Counted from the stretch's first letter, positions 32,300 to 41,744 are shown. The stretch is 64,000 nt of DNA from Ensifer sp. LC163 (GCF_001695855.1 NZ_MBSS01000001.1:62001-126000), one strand, 5' to 3'. The notes: generated by a model not told the origin, from the letters alone. Numbers and translations are program-made.

Positions 32300-35083
32300 T
32301 CAGCGGTTGGGGTTTGAGCGGCGGCTGGAAGCGCGGCGCTTGCCGCCTTCCTCTTCACCTTCCTCGTCAAGCGGCGCCGCGGAAGCGGCTTCTTTCTTCG
32401 AGGCGGCAGCCCTCGCCTCGGCCGACGTTGCGCCCTTGGGCTCGCCGACCGTCTCCGGTTCGTGGCTCTCGATGCCGGTCTGGTCCTCGACCGGCACGTC
32501 CTCGATCTTGAGCGGGAACGGCGCGCCGATGCCCTCGTCGCGGAAGCGCTCGTAGATGGCGACACGAAGGTCGTTGCGCACGCCGCCGCCGGTCAAGACG
32601 TCGGCCACATAGATCCTGAGCTCGAAGGTCATGCGTTCATCGCCAAATGCGGTAAAGCCGACGGTTGGGGACGGGTTCTTCAGCACCATCGGATGGGCGC
32701 CGGCGATCTCGGCCAGCAGATCCATGATCCGCCGTGGGTCGCTGGCATAGGTGACGGTCACCGCAATTTCCGAACGGCCGAGCTTGTTGCGGTGGGTCCA
32801 GTTCCCGACCGACGCGTTGATCAGCAGCGAGTTCGGCATCATGATCGACTGGTGCTGGAAGGTCTCGATCTCGGTGGCGCGCACCGAGATACGCTTGACG
32901 AAGCCTTCCGTCGTGCCGCTGACGATCCAGTCGCCGACCTTGAACGGGCGCTCGACCAAAAGGATCAGGCCCGAGACGAAGTTGGACACGATGTTCTGCA
33001 GGCCGAAACCGACGCCGAGCGAGAGGGCACCGGCGACGAGCGCGAGATTGGAAAGGTCGATACCGGCCGCCGAAAGACCGATCAGGCCCGCAAGCCCGAC
33101 GCCGATATAACCGATGCCCGTGCGGATCGAGTTCCTGACGCCGGCATCCACCCGGCTGCGCGCCATGACGTTGCCGTCGATCCAGCGCTGCACCCAGCGG
33201 GTGACGACGTAGCCGAGCGCGAAGAACAGGACGCCCGCCATGATGCCCATGAGCGAGATGGTGATGGTGCCGATCTTGATCTCGGTGACGGCGCGATAGG
33301 TCCAGGATTCGATGTCGGCGACCTGGAAGCCCCACTGCAGCAGGATCAACGGGATGAAGAACAGGATCACCAGTGCGTAGATGCTGAGCCCGGCGGCCAG
33401 ACCCACCTGGTCGAGCCCGACCTGTTCCAGCTTGTAGCGGCGCTCGAGATAGCGCCCGGCTGCGGTTTCGGCAAACGCTCCCTGGCGCGAGACCGCCTTG
33501 CCGGTGAGGAAGCCGATATACATCATCACCAGGATGGCGCCGGTGATGATGATCTGCGTGGCGATGAAGCGGGATAGGCCGACATAGCCGGAGGCGGCCG
33601 CGATGATCAGCGACGCGCCGGTCAGCATCAGCACGATCGAGACGACGCGTGGCCAGGGACGTCCCGGCGCGTCGAAGGGCTCGTCGCGCTTCAGCGTCGG
33701 CTTGATCCAGGCCGAAGCAATGATGATCAGGCCGATGACGACGGAGGCGATGAAGCTCTTCACCACGGTCAGAACGACGGGCGAGCCGAGCGCCTCGCTG
33801 ACGCCGCCGAACATGTAGTCCAGGCCGTTGACCAGCGCCATGGCGAAGATGGTGATCAACAGCACCTTGGCGCCGCGGTCCGACACGCGCACCAGCCGCC
33901 ACCGCGATTCCCGCGGCGACAGCACCGCATTGGCGAGCGTGGTGACGAAGAACCCGGCCACGATGACGGCAAGCGCAATCGCGATGATCGGCGTGATATC
34001 GGAACGCAACACGTTGAAACTGTGCAGGAAGAAGAAACTCGAAACGGCGAAGGCACCCGTTGAAATCGTCGGGATGAGCGTCGACCAGAAGGCAACCGAC
34101 AGCCGCCGGAAATAACTCGGCTCCTCGTCGGACTTGTCGTGATGGATATAGGGCGAAAACAGCCTGTTGCTGCCGACCAGGAAAACCATTGCCGCGCAGA
34201 TCGACAGGAAGATCGCGGTCAGCAAGGGAATCCGCTTGTAGTTCCAGACGAAGGTCAGCCAGCTCATCGTGCTGCGCGACAGCACCTTGGTTTCATTGAC
34301 CGTCGCCGACAGCGCCTCATCGAACATTTCGACTGAAACATCGGTGTTCTTCAGCAGCGTGTTGGAAAACAGCGCACGCCGGGTGGCGGTGATGCCGTTT
34401 GACAGTTTCGTCGCCTGGACCGACAGGCTCTCGGCCTCCCCCGTCAGCGCATTGATCTCGCCGCGTTCGGCCAGCAGCCGCTTGCGTTCGGCCGTGACGA
34501 TGTCGGCTTCCGGCGGCTGCCCCTCGCCCGGCGGATCGCCAAGTTCGGTCAGCCGCGCCTTGATCTCGTCGAGCCGCGGACGCGTGGCGATCGAGGTGGA
34601 GATGATCTGCTTGGCGACGGCATCGACCCGAACCTTGAGTTCGGCAAGCGCGATATCGTCGTCACTGGCCTTGGCAACGAGGTCCCTCAGCCGCTTCAGC
34701 TCCTTGCCGGCATCGGCCAGTTGCTCCGCCGTCTGGCTCTGGCCGGCTTCGGCAGCGAGGGCTGCGTCGGTCGGTTGCGCAGGCGTCGCGGCGTTTTGCG
34801 CCGGTTGGGCCGCACCGCCGGCGGGTTGCTGCGCATTCGGTGCCGGCTGCGCCTTGCCATCGGCGGCCGGCTGCGCGTTCTGGGCGGGTTGGGCGCCGCC
34901 CTGGGCGGGCTGGGCGCCGTTCTGTGCCGGCTGGTTACTGGTCTGGGCAGGGGCCTGAGCGGGCGTCTGGGCAGGTTGCGTCGTCGTCTGCGCCGGCAGG
35001 GCAGTTTGCGCCACGACAGCGCCGGCACCGGCCAGCGACAGCAGGCAGACAGAAACAGCGAGCAACTTTCCCACGAAATGCAA
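32300..35083 (-). CDS. Large mechanosensitive channel (DUF3772 / MscS family)
   Basis: The ~927-residue membrane protein has a signal peptide (LLAVSVCLLSLAGAGAVVA), a periplasmic linker of about 90 residues built from PAQ-type repeats, a DUF3772 helical periplasmic domain, about eleven membrane helices, and a C-terminal MscS core. The core shows the pore helix ALVAGALSLGVGFGLQNIV, the beta domain start VERPFKVGDWIVSG, and MMPNSLLINASVGNW. It should release solutes on hypo-osmotic shock. The C-terminal tail is charged (EEGEEEGGKRR). Start choice: TTG 35083 has GAGGGG seven bases upstream and leads straight into the signal peptide; the open frame to 35197 or 35215 adds a basic stretch that looks untranslated. 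Confidence 0.85.
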   Translation of the reverse strand: MHFVGKLLAVSVCLLSLAGAGAVVAQTALPAQTTTQPAQTPAQAPAQTSNQPAQNGAQPAQGGAQPAQNAQPAADGKAQPAPNAQQPAGGAAQPAQNAATPAQPTDAALAAEAGQSQTAEQLADAGKELKRLRDLVAKASDDDIALAELKVRVDAVAKQIISTSIATRPRLDEIKARLTELGDPPGEGQPPEADIVTAERKRLLAERGEINALTGEAESLSVQATKLSNGITATRRALFSNTLLKNTDVSVEMFDEALSATVNETKVLSRSTMSWLTFVWNYKRIPLLTAIFLSICAAMVFLVGSNRLFSPYIHHDKSDEEPSYFRRLSVAFWSTLIPTISTGAFAVSSFFFLHSFNVLRSDITPIIAIALAVIVAGFFVTTLANAVLSPRESRWRLVRVSDRGAKVLLITIFAMALVNGLDYMFGGVSEALGSPVVLTVVKSFIASVVIGLIIIASAWIKPTLKRDEPFDAPGRPWPRVVSIVLMLTGASLIIAAASGYVGLSRFIATQIIITGAILVMMYIGFLTGKAVSRQGAFAETAAGRYLERRYKLEQVGLDQVGLAAGLSIYALVILFFIPLILLQWGFQVADIESWTYRAVTEIKIGTITISLMGIMAGVLFFALGYVVTRWVQRWIDGNVMARSRVDAGVRNSIRTGIGYIGVGLAGLIGLSAAGIDLSNLALVAGALSLGVGFGLQNIVSNFVSGLILLVERPFKVGDWIVSGTTEGFVKRISVRATEIETFQHQSIMMPNSLLINASVGNWTHRNKLGRSEIAVTVTYASDPRRIMDLLAEIAGAHPMVLKNPSPTVGFTAFGDERMTFELRIYVADVLTGGGVRNDLRVAIYERFRDEGIGAPFPLKIEDVPVEDQTGIESHEPETVGEPKGATSAEARAAASKKEAASAAPLDEEGEEEGGKRRASSRRSNPNR

Positions 35084-35219
35084 TTTCAAACCCCTCGAAA
35101 GCCCGAACCTCGCCCGGTACGGAATCGCCCGGACAATCGTCACAATGCGGTTTGAATACGAAAGACGGCGGAAAGATGCAAAGGCACGGGAAATCATGCC
35201 TTCGCCGCCGCTCAAACCG

Positions 35220-35780
35220 TCAGAATCCCGCGCCCGGCTGCGCCAGGTAGGCCAGTTCGGCCGCCGTCGACGTCCGCCCGATGAAGGCGTTGCGATGCGG
35301 GAAGCGGCCGAATTTCTCGATCACCTCGCGGTGCCGGATCGCATAGTCGATATACATGGGATCGCCGAGCTCGGTGAAGAGCTTCAGCGCCATGGTCTGA
35401 TCCGTCAGGTTCTCCGAATGCTCGAAGGGCATGTAGAAGAACGCCCGCCACTCCGGCCGGACCGCCATGTCGGCGCCGGCGCCGACGGCGAGCTTGGCCT
35501 CCCTCAACGCCAGACCGTCGGTCGCAAAGGCGAGCGGCGTGGCGCGATACATGTTGCGCGGCAGTTGATCGAGAAGCACGATCGCGGCCAGCCGGTTTTC
35601 CGGGGTCGCCCGCCAGACGTCGCCGATCTCCCTCGCAAGCGCGAGGTGCGACGACTGGAAGCGCTGGAAGCAATGTTCATCGAGTTCGCGCGTCGGCTTG
35701 AACCAATGGTCGAGCGACAGTTCCTCGAACCAGAATTTCAGCACGTCATCCGGGGTAAAGGCCTCAGCTTGATAGGTCAT
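35220..35780 (-). CDS. DUF924 family protein
   Basis: The 186-residue protein matches DUF924: DVLKFWFEELSLDHWFK at the N-terminus, AAIVLLDQLPRNMYRATPLAFA in part (IVLLDQLPRNMYRAT), FFYMPFEHSENL in the middle and KFGRFPHRNAFIGRTST near the end. The family forms a TPR-like helical fold of unknown function and is widespread in proteobacteria. ATG 35780 follows GAGGAGCGA. It precedes the channel gene on the same strand and may be cotranscribed. Confidence 0.88.
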   Translation of the reverse strand: MTYQAEAFTPDDVLKFWFEELSLDHWFKPTRELDEHCFQRFQSSHLALAREIGDVWRATPENRLAAIVLLDQLPRNMYRATPLAFATDGLALREAKLAVGAGADMAVRPEWRAFFYMPFEHSENLTDQTMALKLFTELGDPMYIDYAIRHREVIEKFGRFPHRNAFIGRTSTAAELAYLAQPGAGF

Positions 35781-35815
35781 TCGCTCCTCATGTCGCGCTG
35801 TGGGTCGATCGGCTC

Positions 35816-35921
35816 TACAGCGCCGCGCGTCAAACATGGCGCGCAAAGGACGCTGTAACGCTTTAAACTTGCTGCATAATTTTATCCCTAAATCGGATCC
35901 GATTTAAGGAATTATGCAGTA
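35816..35921 (-). repeat. RIME-type intergenic repeat, copy 8
   Basis: Reverse-oriented, well-conserved copy between the DUF924 gene and the 3' end of the ABC importer operon. Confidence 0.85.
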
Positions 35922-35959
35922 GAGATAGGCGGCAATCGCACCGTGTCCATGCCGATGGC

Positions 35960-36964
35960 TTACGCGCGCCGCTTCAGAATGGCAATAAAGGCGATGCCGC
36001 CGACAAGCCCGGTCACGACGCCGATCGGCATGTCCTCGGGCGCCATGACGACGCGGGCGAAGAGATCGGCCGAGATCAGCACCAGCGCGCCGACGAAGGC
36101 GGAAAGCGGAATGACCCGGACATTGTCGCTGCCGGCAAACAGCCGCACGAAATGTGGCACCATCAGGCCGACAAAGCCGATCGCGCCGGAAAACGCGACC
36201 ATGACCCCGGTCAGAAGCGCGGTGACGACGAAGAGCACAAGGCGAAACCGGCGAACGGGAATGCCGAGCGTCGTCGCCGTCTCGTCGCCCATGGCAAGCG
36301 CATTGATCTCGCGCGACCTCAGCACGAGATAGCTAAGGCAGGCCGTCAGCACGACGGCGGGATAGATAAGGTGCGACCATTGCGCAAGGCCGAGCCCGCC
36401 GAGCATCCAGAAGATCACGGTGTGCACCGCCCTCGGGTCCCCGAGGAAAATCATCAGGTTGCCGATCGACGTCAAGGTGAAGGCGACGGCGACGCCGGAA
36501 AGCACCAGCCTGTCGGCATTGGTGCCGAGAACGCGCGTGACGAGCGCCACGAGCGCGGTTGCGACCAGCGCGCCGGCAAAGGCAAACAGCGGCACGGTGG
36601 CAAGGCCGAGGATGAGGCCGGTGTGCAGGAGCGCGATGATCGCGCCGAGCGCACCGCCGGAGGAAACACCAAGCAGATGCGGGTCGGCAAGCGGATTGCG
36701 GGTGACCGCCTGCAGCACGGCGCCGGTCAGTGCCAGCCCCGCCCCGACAAGCCCGGCAAGCACGACCCGCGGCAGACGCACGTCCCAGACGATGCTTTCG
36801 CGGCCGGCCGACCAGACGACGTCAACGCTGCCGGGTGAAAGTTTTGAAGCGATGATCGACCAGACGGTCGAGACCGGGATCGGCGCCGAACCCAATGAGA
36901 CGGCGGCAGTGATCGTCAGGCACAACAACAGCAGCGCCGCGAGAAAGGCGGTCGTGATCTTCAC
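35960..36964 (-). CDS. FecCD/BtuC-type ABC transporter permease
   Basis: The 334-residue permease has about ten membrane helices and the family signatures LPRVVLAGLVGAGLALTGAV, NPLADPHLLGVSSGGALGA and GFVGLMVPHFVR. The last contains the coupling segment that contacts the ATPase. It is the channel subunit of a type II importer for corrinoids, haem or ferric siderophores. It is the last gene of a four-gene minus-strand operon led by a cobalamin riboswitch, so the most likely cargo is a corrinoid, cobinamide or a cobalt complex. Confidence 0.92.
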   Translation of the reverse strand: MKITTAFLAALLLLCLTITAAVSLGSAPIPVSTVWSIIASKLSPGSVDVVWSAGRESIVWDVRLPRVVLAGLVGAGLALTGAVLQAVTRNPLADPHLLGVSSGGALGAIIALLHTGLILGLATVPLFAFAGALVATALVALVTRVLGTNADRLVLSGVAVAFTLTSIGNLMIFLGDPRAVHTVIFWMLGGLGLAQWSHLIYPAVVLTACLSYLVLRSREINALAMGDETATTLGIPVRRFRLVLFVVTALLTGVMVAFSGAIGFVGLMVPHFVRLFAGSDNVRVIPLSAFVGALVLISADLFARVVMAPEDMPIGVVTGLVGGIAFIAILKRRA

Positions 36965-37039
36965 AGTCCGTCCATGGTGAGTTTTCGATGAGAATAGGAG
37001 AAGCGCGCCGGTCGGCGCGCGTCCGGCTGGTCGCTCAGC

Positions 37040-37993
37040 TTACATCGCCTGCCCGTGAAAGGCCTCGGCAAGCCGCGCAATGGCGTCAATGTTGCGCGGC
37101 CCCGGCGTCGCCTCGACATAGTCGAGCACGACGAAGCGGTCGTTCTTGACGGCATCGATGTTCCTAAAGGCGGGATTGCTCTTCATGAAGGCGATCTTCT
37201 GCTCGGCGGTCACCTCGCCATAGTTGACGATCACCACCACCTCGGGGTTCTTGTCGATCACCGGCTCCCAGGAAATCTCGGTCCAGCTTTTCTCCACGTC
37301 GTCCATGACGCTGACGCCGCCAGCCGCCTCGATCATCGCCGTCGGGATGCCGAAACGGCCCGATGTAAACGGCTTCTCCTCGCCGGAATCATAGACGAAG
37401 ACGCGCGTCGGACGCTCGATGACACCAATGCCGGTGACGATCTTGTCGAGATCGGCGCGATAGCCGTCGACGAGCGCCTCGGCCCGCTCCTCGACACCGA
37501 AGATGCGGCCGAGATTGATGAGATCGACGAACATGTCGTCCATCGTCGGCTTGCCCTTGGCCATGACGTGGATGCAGGATTCGGTCAGCTCATAGACGTT
37601 GATCTTGAAGGGTTCGAGCGTTTCCGGCGTCACCTCGCCGCCGACCTTCATGCCGTAGTTCCAGCCGGCAAAGTAGAAATCGGCGTCGGCATTGAGCAGC
37701 ACCTCCTTGGTCGGGTATTTCTCCGAAAGCTCCGGCAGGGCCTTGACGCCTTCGCGCAGCTTTTCGTCCAGCGTCTTCCAGCCGGAAACGCCGGTATAGC
37801 CGACCATGCGATCCTGCAGCTTCAGGGCCAGCATCATTTCGGTGAGATTGACGTCGTTGGAGACGGCCCGCTTGGGGGCGGCATCGAAGGTCACCTCGCG
37901 GTTGCAGCTCTTGACGGTGACGGGAAAGGCAAGCGCCGGCGTCGCGGCAAGCGTCAGGAGCAGAAGGGCGGAGCTGGCGAATAAGGTCTTCAT
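37040..37993 (-). CDS. ABC transporter substrate-binding protein (BtuF/FepB fold)
   Basis: The 317-residue protein has a signal peptide (FASSALLLLTLAATPALA) and a helical-backbone type III binding-protein fold with TVKSCNREVTFDAAPKRAVS at the start of the mature protein. It has two mature Cys residues (SCNRE and ESCIHV). It would bind the cargo in the periplasm and deliver it to the permease. Its ATG overlaps the stop codon of the ATPase gene (ATGA), so translation is coupled. The cargo is inferred from the riboswitch upstream of the operon, not from the protein itself. Confidence 0.9.
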   Translation of the reverse strand: MKTLFASSALLLLTLAATPALAFPVTVKSCNREVTFDAAPKRAVSNDVNLTEMMLALKLQDRMVGYTGVSGWKTLDEKLREGVKALPELSEKYPTKEVLLNADADFYFAGWNYGMKVGGEVTPETLEPFKINVYELTESCIHVMAKGKPTMDDMFVDLINLGRIFGVEERAEALVDGYRADLDKIVTGIGVIERPTRVFVYDSGEEKPFTSGRFGIPTAMIEAAGGVSVMDDVEKSWTEISWEPVIDKNPEVVVIVNYGEVTAEQKIAFMKSNPAFRNIDAVKNDRFVVLDYVEATPGPRNIDAIARLAEAFHGQAM

Positions 37994-38799
37994 GATGACA
38001 TCGATCCCTGTCGAGCGAGTGAAAAGGAAAAGCGCGCGCCGCTGGTAACGGCGTTGCTGTGGGCAGTGGCAGTAACGCCGAAGGCGGCGGAAAGCGCCTG
38101 CGGGTTGAGCACGTCTTCGGGCGGGCCGAAGGCCGTCATGCGGCCCTCCGTCAGGATCGCCACGTCGGTGGCAAATTCGGCGGCCAGGTTGATGTCGTGC
38201 AGCGTGGTGACGATCGTCAGCTGCAGCGTCTGCAACAGGTCGAGAATTTCGAGCTGGTGGCGGATGTCGAGATGGTTGGTCGGCTCGTCCAGGATGATGA
38301 TGCGCGGCTGCTGGGCGAGCGCCCGGGCGATCAGCACCCGCTGCTTCTCGCCGCCCGAAAGCGTCGAGAATTGCCGTCCGGCAAGGTGGGTGAGATCGAG
38401 ATGCTCGAGCGCATGTGCCACCGTCTCGCGATCCTTCGCTGTCCAACCGCTCATGCCTTCACGCCGGGGAATGCGCCCCATCATCACCACGTCGCGCACG
38501 CTGAACGGAAAATCGCTCGGCATCTCCTGCAGCACGACGGCAATGATCTTGGCCGCCTCGCGCGCCGTCATCGCCCAGATGTCGACGCCATCGACCTCGA
38601 TCGTGCCCGCTATCGGCTGGGCCGAGCGATAGAGGCAGCGCAGCAGCGACGTCTTGCCGGCACCGTTCGGGCCGAGGATGGCAAGCCGGCTGCCGGGCGC
38701 AATGGCAAAGTCGACCTCGCGGACGAGCCGCAGCTCCGGGCGCGGGCCCCAATCCAAGGCGCGGACCCGAAGGCCGGCCCCTGTCGCGGCGCAGCTCAT
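37990..38799 (-). CDS. ABC transporter ATP-binding protein (BtuD/FecE type)
   Basis: The 269-residue ATPase shows Walker A GPNGAGKTS, Q-loop VLQEMPSDFPFSVRDVV, signature LSGGEKQRVLIARAL, Walker B RIIILDEP with D-loop NHLD, and the switch His in TTLHDINLA. It energises the importer formed with the permease and binding protein. It overlaps the binding-protein gene by 4 bp and starts 22 bp after the DUF1636 gene, confirming one operon. Confidence 0.93.
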   Translation of the reverse strand: MSCAATGAGLRVRALDWGPRPELRLVREVDFAIAPGSRLAILGPNGAGKTSLLRCLYRSAQPIAGTIEVDGVDIWAMTAREAAKIIAVVLQEMPSDFPFSVRDVVMMGRIPRREGMSGWTAKDRETVAHALEHLDLTHLAGRQFSTLSGGEKQRVLIARALAQQPRIIILDEPTNHLDIRHQLEILDLLQTLQLTIVTTLHDINLAAEFATDVAILTEGRMTAFGPPEDVLNPQALSAAFGVTATAHSNAVTSGARFSFSLARQGSMSS

Positions 38800-38821
38800 C
38801 GGTTCATCCCTCTCCGCGCCA

Positions 38822-39235
38822 TCATTGGAAATGCCCGCCGATGTCTTCGGAGACCAGCAGCGCTGCCGGAATGCGCGCCAGCGTCTTGCCGTTGAGCCCG
38901 CGCGGCCGCTCGGCCGCCCGCGTCATGCCGTCGCCTCGCCCGGCATAGGTCGTGGCGAAGGAAACGAGATCGTCGATATCCTCCTCGGGCGCGATATCGC
39001 CGAAAAGGTAGGTCGCCTTTCCCGTTGCCTGGAAGGCGATGGTGCAAGGCCTTGTGCAGGCGGCCATGCAGACCGTTCCAGCGATGGAAAAATCCTGGTC
39101 GAGCGGCTCGCCGAGCGCCGCAATGCTGCGGTTCAGCCGCTGGATCAGATCCGCGCCCGGCCGGCAGGGGCCGCCGGTGAAACGGCAATCGGTGCAGACC
39201 GTTATCTTGTGCTGTCGGGATGCCGGATTGGCCAT
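38822..39235 (-). CDS. DUF1636 predicted metal-binding protein
   Basis: The 137-residue protein is of DUF1636. Cys residues are arranged as TVCTDCRFTGGPC near the N-terminus and GTVCMAACTRPCTIAF in the middle, resembling a thioredoxin-like [2Fe-2S] ferredoxin layout, and PEEDIDDLVSFATTY follows. It is the first gene behind the cobalamin riboswitch and precedes the ABC importer. This suggests a role in handling the imported metal complex, for example reduction or removal of cobalt; that is inference. GGAGAAGAG stands before ATG 39235. Confidence 0.88.
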   Translation of the reverse strand: MANPASRQHKITVCTDCRFTGGPCRPGADLIQRLNRSIAALGEPLDQDFSIAGTVCMAACTRPCTIAFQATGKATYLFGDIAPEEDIDDLVSFATTYAGRGDGMTRAAERPRGLNGKTLARIPAALLVSEDIGGHFQ

Positions 39236-39356
39236 ATCTCTTCTCCGCCGGATTGGTCCGGAGAGAATGTGGCAAAGCGGTCTGATGACGGATGGCCGTC
39301 GCGCAAAAACCAGTTCTTTTCCATCGGAACACCCCGTCCGTTGTGGTTGATCGGTT

Positions 39357-39547
39357 CGATGGCAGGTCTCCTGGCTCGCGGGTCGCCGCGCATCCACGTC
39401 TTCCCGGCTGATCGCCAGTGACATGGTGTGAATGCGCTTTCCGCTCACAGTTGCGGGGGCAGCCACGGTTTCGGCCCCATTCGGGTCGTCCGTTCCGTGT
39501 TCCCTTTTCAGCCGCTTCCGCATTGTCGCGGTCGCAGCACCATCAAA
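39357..39547 (-). promoter_or_regulatory. Cobalamin riboswitch
   Basis: On the minus strand the region shows the ordered conserved blocks of the B12 riboswitch: GGTGCTGCG, AAAAGGGAACACGG, GCCGAAACCGTGGCTGCC (with CCCCGCAACTGT after it), GGGAAGACGTGGATG, and the closing B12 box GCCAGGAGACCTGCC, which ends about 120 nt before the DUF1636 start codon. Cobalamin binding is expected to shut off the four-gene importer operon. This is the strongest RNA element in the window. Confidence 0.93.
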
Positions 39548-39637
39548 GCCTTCGTCGCACACTTCGGCGGAGGTGACAACCGCCGGAACGGATCGGCCAA
39601 GGCATATCAACATGCGGCATATCTTCATGTGCATTTA

Positions 39638-39660
39638 GTTATGTAATATCATAACATAAC
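39638..39660. promoter_or_regulatory. Zur/Fur-like inverted repeat upstream of the riboswitch
   Basis: GTTATGT-N9-ACATAAC, AT-rich in its centre, resembles alphaproteobacterial Zur boxes. It lies about 90 bp upstream of the riboswitch 5' end, where the promoter of the importer operon is expected. This suggests a second, metal-dependent layer of control. Confidence 0.5.
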
Positions 39661-39980
39661 GCAAGCCGAAAATGAGCTTGCCGAGCACCGACCTTTAGGA
39701 GCCCATCATAGTGCACCGAAGAACCACGGAAGCCTGCGGCCGGTTTCCAATGACCGCAAGCGACAGCCCGTAACGTCATCCGTTACTGTTACGTACTTGA
39801 AGACAAGCACAATCAGTGATGTGCTTTCAAAATAAGTGATTGCGTCCTTCAGTAAGGCAATCCACGCCGGCATTGTCTTCATTTCGCTCGTCGACGACAG
39901 CAGTTCTCGCGCGACGCAGTATCCAACCTGTCCGTGTAAATCCCGGATGCGAGTAGTGGTAACCAAGCTTTCTGAAAGGG
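39661..39980. other. Intergenic region upstream of the aspT-like gene
   Basis: No convincing gene is seen in these 320 bp; a minus-strand frame of 96 codons has no family signal and runs into the aspT-like start. The stretch is AT-richer than its surroundings, as expected for a promoter region. Confidence 0.35.
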
Positions 39981-41690
39981 ATGACGGTGAACCCAATAGA
40001 TTTTTTCGTTGAGACGCTTCGAAACTATCCTCCCGTGGCCGTCTTTCTTGCCCTCGGCATTGGTTTCCTGATCGGTCCGATCAAGGTCGCCGGGTTCAAC
40101 CTTGGAAATGTCACCGCCACGCTTCTGGCGGGTGTCGTCATCGGGCAATTGGGGATCCAGGTTTCCGGCGACCTGAAGTCGACGCTGTTCCTTCTGTTCC
40201 TGTTTGCCGTCGGCTACGGCGTCGGCCCCCAATTCGTTCGCGGCCTGAGCACGGACGGCCCCAAGCAGATCCTCTTCGCCCTATCGGTATTGGTGCTGTG
40301 CCTGATCGTCCCGTATCTGTGCGCGCTCATCGCCGGGCTGCCGCTCGGCTATGGCGCCGGCATGTATGCTGGCTCTCAGACGATTTCGGCGGCCATCGGC
40401 GTTGCCAGCGATCAGATCAACGCGATGGGCTTAAGCGCCGAACAAGCCAAGACCTACACCGATCAGATCCCGATTGCCTATGCGGTGACCTATATCTGGG
40501 GCACCATCGGCTCGGCGATCATCCTGGCGCAGCTCGGCCCCAAGCTTCTCGGCATCGATCTTCCTGCCGCCTGCAAGGAATATGAGGCGAAGCTCGGCGG
40601 CGGATCCGAGAGCGGCGAACCCGGGATCACGCGCGCCTACCACGATTTCGGCCTCAGGGCCTATCGCGTCGACGAGGCGAGCGGGCTCACCGGAACGCCG
40701 GTCAAGAACCTGCTTCCCGGCATCCGCGTCTTCGTCGAACGGTTGCGGCGCGGCGGCCAGATCATCGAAGCGGACGGCAACACCGTGCTGCAGCCGGGCG
40801 ACGTCGTCGCCTTTTCCGGCAGACGCGCCCTGCTCGTCGAGAACCTGGATACCAAGCTGCTTGAGGTCGAGGACAAGGAACTGCTGAACGCCGAAGCCGA
40901 GGTCGTGGACGTCTACGTGACCAGCAAGGCGCTCGCCGGCAGGACGCTCGCCGACGTCAGCACCGAAGATTGGGCGCGCGGCGTCTATGCCCGCAAGATC
41001 ATGCGCTCGCTGGTCGAGATCCCGGTCCTGCCCGGCACGACCGTCGAACGCGGCGATATCGTCACCCTCGGCGGCGCCAGGAGACACGTCGAAGCCGCGA
41101 TCAAGGCACTCGGCTTTGCCGATCGCCCGGTCGAAACGACCGACATTGCCTTCCTCGGCTGGGGGCTTTTCATCGGCGCCATGATCGGCGCCCTGACGCT
41201 GACGATTGGCGGCATACCGATCGGCCTGTCCACCTCCGGCGGCGCGCTTCTCGCCGGCCTTGTGCTCGGATGGCTTCGCACCACCTACCCTGCCTTCGGC
41301 CGAATCCCGTCTCCGGCGCTCTGGCTGTTGAACACTCTGGGCTTGAACATCTTCATTGCCGTCGTGGGCATCGGCGCCGGCCCGGGCTTTGTCGCGGGAC
41401 TGCAGGAGGTCGGCATTTCCCTGCTCCTGTGGGGCATCGTGTCGACGTCCGTGCCGATGATCGCTTCGGTCCTAATCGGCCACTACGTCTTCCGCTTTCA
41501 TCCGGCGATCCTGTTTGGGGCCTGCGCCGGAGTGCGCACGACAACGGCGGCACTGGGCATGATCCAGGAAGCGGCGAAGAGCAAGGTTCCGGCGCTGGGC
41601 TACGGCATGCCCTATGCCATCGGCAATACACTTTTGACCATTTTCGGTCTCGTCATCGTCATCCTGCTGGCACCCTCCGGCGGGCAGTAA
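39981..41690 (+). CDS. Aspartate:alanine exchanger family transporter (AspT), copy 1
   Basis: The 569-residue membrane protein has two hydrophobic halves (residues 15-195 and 375-565) separated by a cytosolic region with two TrkA-C/RCK-C domains (about 210-290 and 295-370), the hallmark of the AspT/YidE (AAE) family. Family members exchange aspartate for alanine electrogenically. The gene directly precedes aspartate 4-decarboxylase, 54 bp apart, which supports this substrate. The duplicated motif SQTISAAIGVASDQ and RTTTAALGMIQEAA in the two halves reflects the internal repeat. A good SD (GAAAGGGATG) precedes the start. Confidence 0.9.
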   Translation: MTVNPIDFFVETLRNYPPVAVFLALGIGFLIGPIKVAGFNLGNVTATLLAGVVIGQLGIQVSGDLKSTLFLLFLFAVGYGVGPQFVRGLSTDGPKQILFALSVLVLCLIVPYLCALIAGLPLGYGAGMYAGSQTISAAIGVASDQINAMGLSAEQAKTYTDQIPIAYAVTYIWGTIGSAIILAQLGPKLLGIDLPAACKEYEAKLGGGSESGEPGITRAYHDFGLRAYRVDEASGLTGTPVKNLLPGIRVFVERLRRGGQIIEADGNTVLQPGDVVAFSGRRALLVENLDTKLLEVEDKELLNAEAEVVDVYVTSKALAGRTLADVSTEDWARGVYARKIMRSLVEIPVLPGTTVERGDIVTLGGARRHVEAAIKALGFADRPVETTDIAFLGWGLFIGAMIGALTLTIGGIPIGLSTSGGALLAGLVLGWLRTTYPAFGRIPSPALWLLNTLGLNIFIAVVGIGAGPGFVAGLQEVGISLLLWGIVSTSVPMIASVLIGHYVFRFHPAILFGACAGVRTTTAALGMIQEAAKSKVPALGYGMPYAIGNTLLTIFGLVIVILLAPSGGQ

Positions 41691-41744
41691 ACTAAGAGCA
41701 TCGTTCCGAGAAACAGGGAACGTCCTTTATTGGGAGTGTGGTTC

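Noticed and set aside
37990-38446. Open frame extending the binding-protein gene far upstream
   Set aside because: The upstream part is the shadow of the ATPase gene; the signal peptide and overlapping ATGA place the start at 37993.
39706-39996. Minus-strand frame of 96 codons before the aspT-like gene
   Set aside because: No ribosome site or family signal, and it overlaps the well-supported start of the exchanger gene.
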